Of a stretch of 64,000 nt of DNA, positions 60,878 through 64,000 are shown one piece after another. The translations under genes and the position numbers were made by a program. Every line of letters starts with the position of its first letter. Position 1 is the first letter of the stretch. Below the pieces are notes generated by a model. It was not told where the DNA came from. It saw nothing but the letters and a program-made list of their open reading frames with translations, and made no database searches. Origin of the DNA: Reclinomonas americana ATCC 50394 (Eukaryota > Jakobida > Jakobea > Jakobida); contig PS015009.1 of assembly GCA_048213135.1 (NCBI GenBank), forward strand, positions 62,001 through 126,000, written 5' to 3'.

Positions 60878-61614
60878 CCTTTTTTCCTGGCTATCATGAT
60901 CAGCCGCGGCGACTTCCTGATGTCATAGTTGGTGAAAGCATAGTCGCCAAACACCTCTTGTATCTGCATTCCCTGGTAAGCAAACATTTCGGTAAAATCG
61001 CCCAGCGAGAATTTCGCCACTTTTTCCGTGAATATCATCGGCTCATTGTGGTTTTCATCTTCCACGATCACTTTCTTGTAAAAATGAGTTTCATCGTACC
61101 ATTTGGTGATGAGGAAGTTGATGCCATCGATCTCTTTCTCCGACTGGTGAATGGTATGGTCCTCGGCATAATGGACATTAAGATAGTCCATCACAAAGTA
61201 GCCGCCCGGCTTCACCGATTGGGCAATGCTGCGTATGGCATTGTCATGCTCACGCCGGGTATTGAAATAACCAAAGCTGGTGAAAAAGTTAAACGCGTAG
61301 TCGAAATAATTGATGCGGAAAGGCAGGCGCATATCATGCCTGTAAAAATGCAGGTACTCGTCCTGGTACTGTAAAGCCTCCTCTATACTGTCCTCGCTGA
61401 GGTCGATGCCGGTAACATCAAAACCTTTGCCCGCCAGTTGTATGGAGTGACGGCCTTTGCCGCAGGCCACATCGAGCATACGGCTGCCGGCAGGAGGCTG
61501 CAGGTAGGCGATCAGCTTGTCGATGAAAGCAGCTGCTTCATTCTCATCACGTTTAAAATACAACTGGTGATAGTAAGGTGAGTTGAACCAGTCTTTGAAC
61601 CAGGGGACTTGCAT
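60874..61614 (-). CDS. Class I SAM-dependent methyltransferase
   Basis: 246 residues. SAM-binding motif I MLDVACGKGRHSIQLAGKG (about 41-59), motif II GIDLSEDSI, FRINYFDYAFNFFTSFGYF, and PGGYFVMDYLNVHY. The substrate cannot be deduced; small-molecule methylation is likely from the fold. Confidence 0.9.
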   Translation of the reverse strand: MQVPWFKDWFNSPYYHQLYFKRDENEAAAFIDKLIAYLQPPAGSRMLDVACGKGRHSIQLAGKGFDVTGIDLSEDSIEEALQYQDEYLHFYRHDMRLPFRINYFDYAFNFFTSFGYFNTRREHDNAIRSIAQSVKPGGYFVMDYLNVHYAEDHTIHQSEKEIDGINFLITKWYDETHFYKKVIVEDENHNEPMIFTEKVAKFSLGDFTEMFAYQGMQIQEVFGDYAFTNYDIRKSPRLIMIARKKG

Positions 61615-61631
61615 GCAGCAAATGTAGAATT

Positions 61632-61712
61632 ATAATACCGGATTCCGGATACCAGGTGCCGGATTTTGGGCAGGATACAGGACCTGGTATCCGGCATATC
61701 GTATCCGTATTT
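61632..61712. repeat. GATACC-type repeat stretch with inverted halves
   Basis: ATACCGGATTCCGGATACCA followed later by TGGTATCCGGCATATCGTAT, forming partial inverted repeats, in the gap between the methyltransferase and glmM. Confidence 0.55.
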
Positions 61713-61717
61713 ACACT

Positions 61718-61725
61718 TATCTTTG
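61718..61725 (+). promoter_or_regulatory. Promoter -7 element (TATCTTTG) for glmM
   Basis: Exact TAnnTTTG match 22 bases before the ATG at 61748, directly after the repeat stretch. Confidence 0.6.
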
Positions 61726-61747
61726 CAGCCGTTAAATTTGAGAGGCA

Positions 61748-63127
61748 ATGGCACTGATAAAAAGTATTTCCGGAATACGTGGCACCATTGGAGGGAGAAC
61801 AAATGATAATCTTACCCCCGTTGACATCGTAAAATTCGCAGCGGCATACGGCACCTGGCTGATGCAGCAGGGCGATAATAAAAAAATAGTGATAGGCAGG
61901 GATGGAAGGATCAGCGGTGAAATGGTAAGCCAGCTGGTGGTGCATACACTCACCGGACTTGGCCTGGATATCATCGACCTGGGACACAGCACCACACCCA
62001 CCGTTGAAATGGCGGTTAAGTTCGAAGATGCCGCAGGAGGCATCATACTCACGGCCAGCCATAATCCCAAAGAATGGAATGCGCTCAAACTGCTCAACAG
62101 CAAAGGAGAGTTCATCAGTGGTGAAGAAGGCAAACTGATACTGGATATCGCCGCTAAAGAAGAATTTGATTTTGCCACGGTCGATAAACTGGGCGCCTGT
62201 ACTAATAATGACACCGCTTTGCAGCAGCATATCGACGCAATCCTACAGCATGAATGGGTAGATGCGGCCGCTATCAAAAAAGCGAAATTCAAAATTGTGG
62301 TGGATGCCGTTAACAGTACCGGCGCCATTGCGGTACCCGCGCTGCTGAAGGCACTCGGTATTAAAGACGTGACCGTACTCAATGCCGAAGTGAACGGTAA
62401 ATTCGCCCACAATCCCGAACCCCTGCCCGAGCACCTTACCGGCCTCAGCAATGAAGTCGTAAAACAGGGAGCGCACCTGGGCATTGCGGTTGACCCCGAC
62501 GTGGACAGGCTTTGCTTTGTGTGTGAAGATGGCAGTATGTTCGGCGAAGAGTATACCCTGGTAGCCGTTGCCGATTATGTACTCGGCAAACGCAAGGGCA
62601 ACACGGTTTCCAATATGTCGTCGACCAGGGCCCTGAAAGACGTCACCCTGAAACACGGCGGTGAATATTTCCCCAGCATGGTAGGTGAAGTGAACGTGGT
62701 GAATAAGATGAAAGCCGTTGACGCGGTGATCGGTGGAGAAGGTAACGGTGGTATCATTGTGCCGGACCTGCATTACGGCAGGGATGCGCTCATCGGCATT
62801 GCCCTGTTTCTCACGCACCTGGCCGCTAGCGGAAAAACGATCAAACAGTTACGCAGTACCTACCCCGATTATTTCATCAGCAAGAACAAGATCACGCTGG
62901 AAGGAGGTACCGACGTAAAAGCTATTTTTGAAAAGATCACAAAAAAATACAAGAACCAGCCCATCAACAGCGAAGACGGTCTGAAGATCGAATTCGACAA
63001 CGACTGGGTACACCTGCGCACCAGCAACACCGAGCCTATTATCCGCATATACGCCGAAAGTAATTTCGAGACCACCGCAGATAATATCGCCAAACGATTG
63101 ATGCAGGATATTGGAGAACTCATGTAA
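61748..63127 (+). CDS. glmM: Phosphoglucosamine mutase-like phosphohexomutase
   Basis: 459 residues. Interconverts glucosamine 6- and 1-phosphate on the way to UDP-GlcNAc, or related sugar phosphates. Phosphoserine S104 in LTASHNPKEWN, metal loop DPDVDRLCF, sugar loop GGEGNGGIIVP and phosphate-binding RTSNTEPIIRIYAE. The sugar loop has GEGNGG where E. coli-type GlmM has GEQSGH, as in many Bacteroidota relatives, so phosphomannomutase activity is an alternative. UDP-GlcNAc would feed the dehydrogenase/epimerase genes at 10967-13249. Confidence 0.88.
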   Translation: MALIKSISGIRGTIGGRTNDNLTPVDIVKFAAAYGTWLMQQGDNKKIVIGRDGRISGEMVSQLVVHTLTGLGLDIIDLGHSTTPTVEMAVKFEDAAGGIILTASHNPKEWNALKLLNSKGEFISGEEGKLILDIAAKEEFDFATVDKLGACTNNDTALQQHIDAILQHEWVDAAAIKKAKFKIVVDAVNSTGAIAVPALLKALGIKDVTVLNAEVNGKFAHNPEPLPEHLTGLSNEVVKQGAHLGIAVDPDVDRLCFVCEDGSMFGEEYTLVAVADYVLGKRKGNTVSNMSSTRALKDVTLKHGGEYFPSMVGEVNVVNKMKAVDAVIGGEGNGGIIVPDLHYGRDALIGIALFLTHLAASGKTIKQLRSTYPDYFISKNKITLEGGTDVKAIFEKITKKYKNQPINSEDGLKIEFDNDWVHLRTSNTEPIIRIYAESNFETTADNIAKRLMQDIGELM

Positions 63128-63153
63128 TTCAAAAAAACGAATATTGCCAGCAT

Positions 63154-64000
63154 ATGGACAGGATCTACTTTGACAACGCCGCCACCACATCGCTCGACCC
63201 GCAGGTACTCGATGCCATGATGCCTTATCTCACCGAGAAATTCGGTAACCCCTCTTCTATCTATTCTTATGGCAGGGAAAGCCGTATGGCCATTGAAGCC
63301 GCACGTAAAAGCGTGGCGAAGATCCTGAATGCGCATCCCGCGGAAATTTTCTTTACCAGTGGTGGTACGGAAAGCAGCAACACGGCCATAACAGCCGCCA
63401 TCCGCGACCTGGGCTGCCGTCACATCATCACTTCACCAATAGAACACCACGCCGTATCCCATACGGTTGAGCATCTCGACAACCTGGATGTGGCCAAAGT
63501 TAGTTTTGTAAAACTGCTGCCCAATGGTCATATCGACCTCGAAGACCTGGAACGCCTGCTGGCCTCCAGTGACGACAAAACACTGGTTACGCTGATGCAT
63601 GCCAACAACGAGATTGGCAATATCCTCGACATGAACGCGGTGGGTGAACTCTGTAAATTATACAACGCCATCTTCCACAGCGATACGGTTCAAACCGTTG
63701 GCCATTTTCCTTTCGACCTTCGCAAAACACCAATACATTTCATCACCGGCGCATCGCATAAATTCCACGGACCAAAAGGCGTGGGCATTCTCTACATCAA
63801 CGAAAATGTGAAAATCAAACCATTCGTACACGGCGGCGCACAGGAACGCAACATGCGTGCGGGAACCGAGAACCTGTATGGCATTGTAGGTTTTGCCAAA
63901 GCGCTGGAATTGGCTACTGCCAATCATGAAACCGACAGCGCCCATATCGGCACACTGAAATATTATATGATGGATGAGCTGAAGAAAAATATCAAAGGCG
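63154..64000 (+). CDS. Cysteine desulfurase (IscS/NifS family), cut by window end
   Basis: The frame is open from the ATG at 63154 to the last base, 282 complete codons. PLP-dependent; releases sulfur from cysteine for iron-sulfur clusters and tRNA thiolation. Visible: IYFDNAATTSLDPQVLDAM, FGNPSSIYSYGRESR, FTSGGTESSNTA, HADTVQ-like HSDTVQTVG and the PLP lysine K203 in GASHKFHGPKGVGIL. The catalytic cysteine loop lies beyond the window. The end of glmM is 26 bp upstream. Confidence 0.93.
   Translation, partial: MDRIYFDNAATTSLDPQVLDAMMPYLTEKFGNPSSIYSYGRESRMAIEAARKSVAKILNAHPAEIFFTSGGTESSNTAITAAIRDLGCRHIITSPIEHHAVSHTVEHLDNLDVAKVSFVKLLPNGHIDLEDLERLLASSDDKTLVTLMHANNEIGNILDMNAVGELCKLYNAIFHSDTVQTVGHFPFDLRKTPIHFITGASHKFHGPKGVGILYINENVKIKPFVHGGAQERNMRAGTENLYGIVGFAKALELATANHETDSAHIGTLKYYMMDELKKNIKG

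Noticed and set aside
1-64000. tRNA, rRNA, tmRNA, known riboswitches, phage or transposase genes
   Set aside because: I looked in the intergenic gaps and saw none of their conserved features; a covariance-model search would be needed for certainty.

Overview
The window is a stretch of Bacteroidota chromosome, most likely from the family Chitinophagaceae; the genus cannot be fixed from the sequence. The signs are: secreted proteins with type IX secretion (T9SS) C-terminal domains, menaquinone made by the futalosine route, promoters of the TAnnTTTG (-7) type instead of sigma-70 boxes, almost no Shine-Dalgarno sequences, frequent TTG/GTG starts, and family-specific proteins (DUF2911, DUF6702, DUF2795, a TonB-plug protein of MG2 type, choice-of-anchor L). 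There is no tRNA, rRNA, CRISPR array, phage or intact insertion sequence. One 20-N scaffold gap (4347-4366) is flanked by about 200 bases of artefactual low-complexity sequence.

Layout. 1-4.2 kb: two paralogous secreted proteins with almost identical 3' ends, the second a zinc metalloprotease. 4.6-7.3 kb: thymidine kinase, a conserved hypothetical gene and Kdo transferase. 7.4-14.7 kb: a seven-gene nucleotide-sugar operon (aminotransferase, UDP-glucose dehydrogenase, UDP-xylose synthase, UDP-HexNAc dehydrogenase and epimerase, RfbC, RfbD). 14.7-18.8 kb: a DUF2911/TPR protein, then efp-accB-accC on the minus strand. 19-24 kb: two thioredoxin-fold lipid-free exported proteins, malate dehydrogenase, and a large T9SS type B adhesin-like protein. 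24-30 kb: PTPS-folE-fabD, mqnB-mqnD, photolyase and a class IV aminotransferase. 30-38 kb: a signalling hub of four LuxR/NarL-type response regulators, one HisKA_3 histidine kinase, a multispanning membrane protein, a TonB-plug protein and an unusual 0.9-kb non-coding region. 38-54 kb: housekeeping genes (dNK, trpS, gatC, two LolD-type ATPases, cobalamin adenosyltransferase, fabI, recN, Nif3 and a zinc-ribbon protein, M32 carboxypeptidase, ACBP), a secreted MORN-like protein, a repeat block, a broken T9SS tail, and an M1 aminopeptidase. 54-64 kb: HupE-like and DUF6702 proteins, a CNNM/CBS membrane protein with a PAP2 phosphatase, two tandem LTA-synthase-type phosphotransferases, a methyltransferase, phosphoglucosamine mutase and the start of a cysteine desulfurase.

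Themes. Much of the window serves the cell envelope: sugar nucleotides, Kdo transfer, phosphoglycerol/phosphoethanolamine-type transferases, fatty-acid synthesis (accB, accC, fabD, fabI) and exported proteases. The signalling hub is the most unusual part: its intergenic DNA holds two near-identical 14-bp palindromes, a thrice-repeated GTAAAACTAC motif, several good promoters, a candidate 51-residue peptide and a membrane-protein gene with no ordinary start codon. The intergenic gaps of the whole window also carry three dispersed repeat families (a 7-bp AATTCGT type, a GATACC type, and a ~70-bp element with ACATCTT/AAGATGT ends) that no gene annotation explains.
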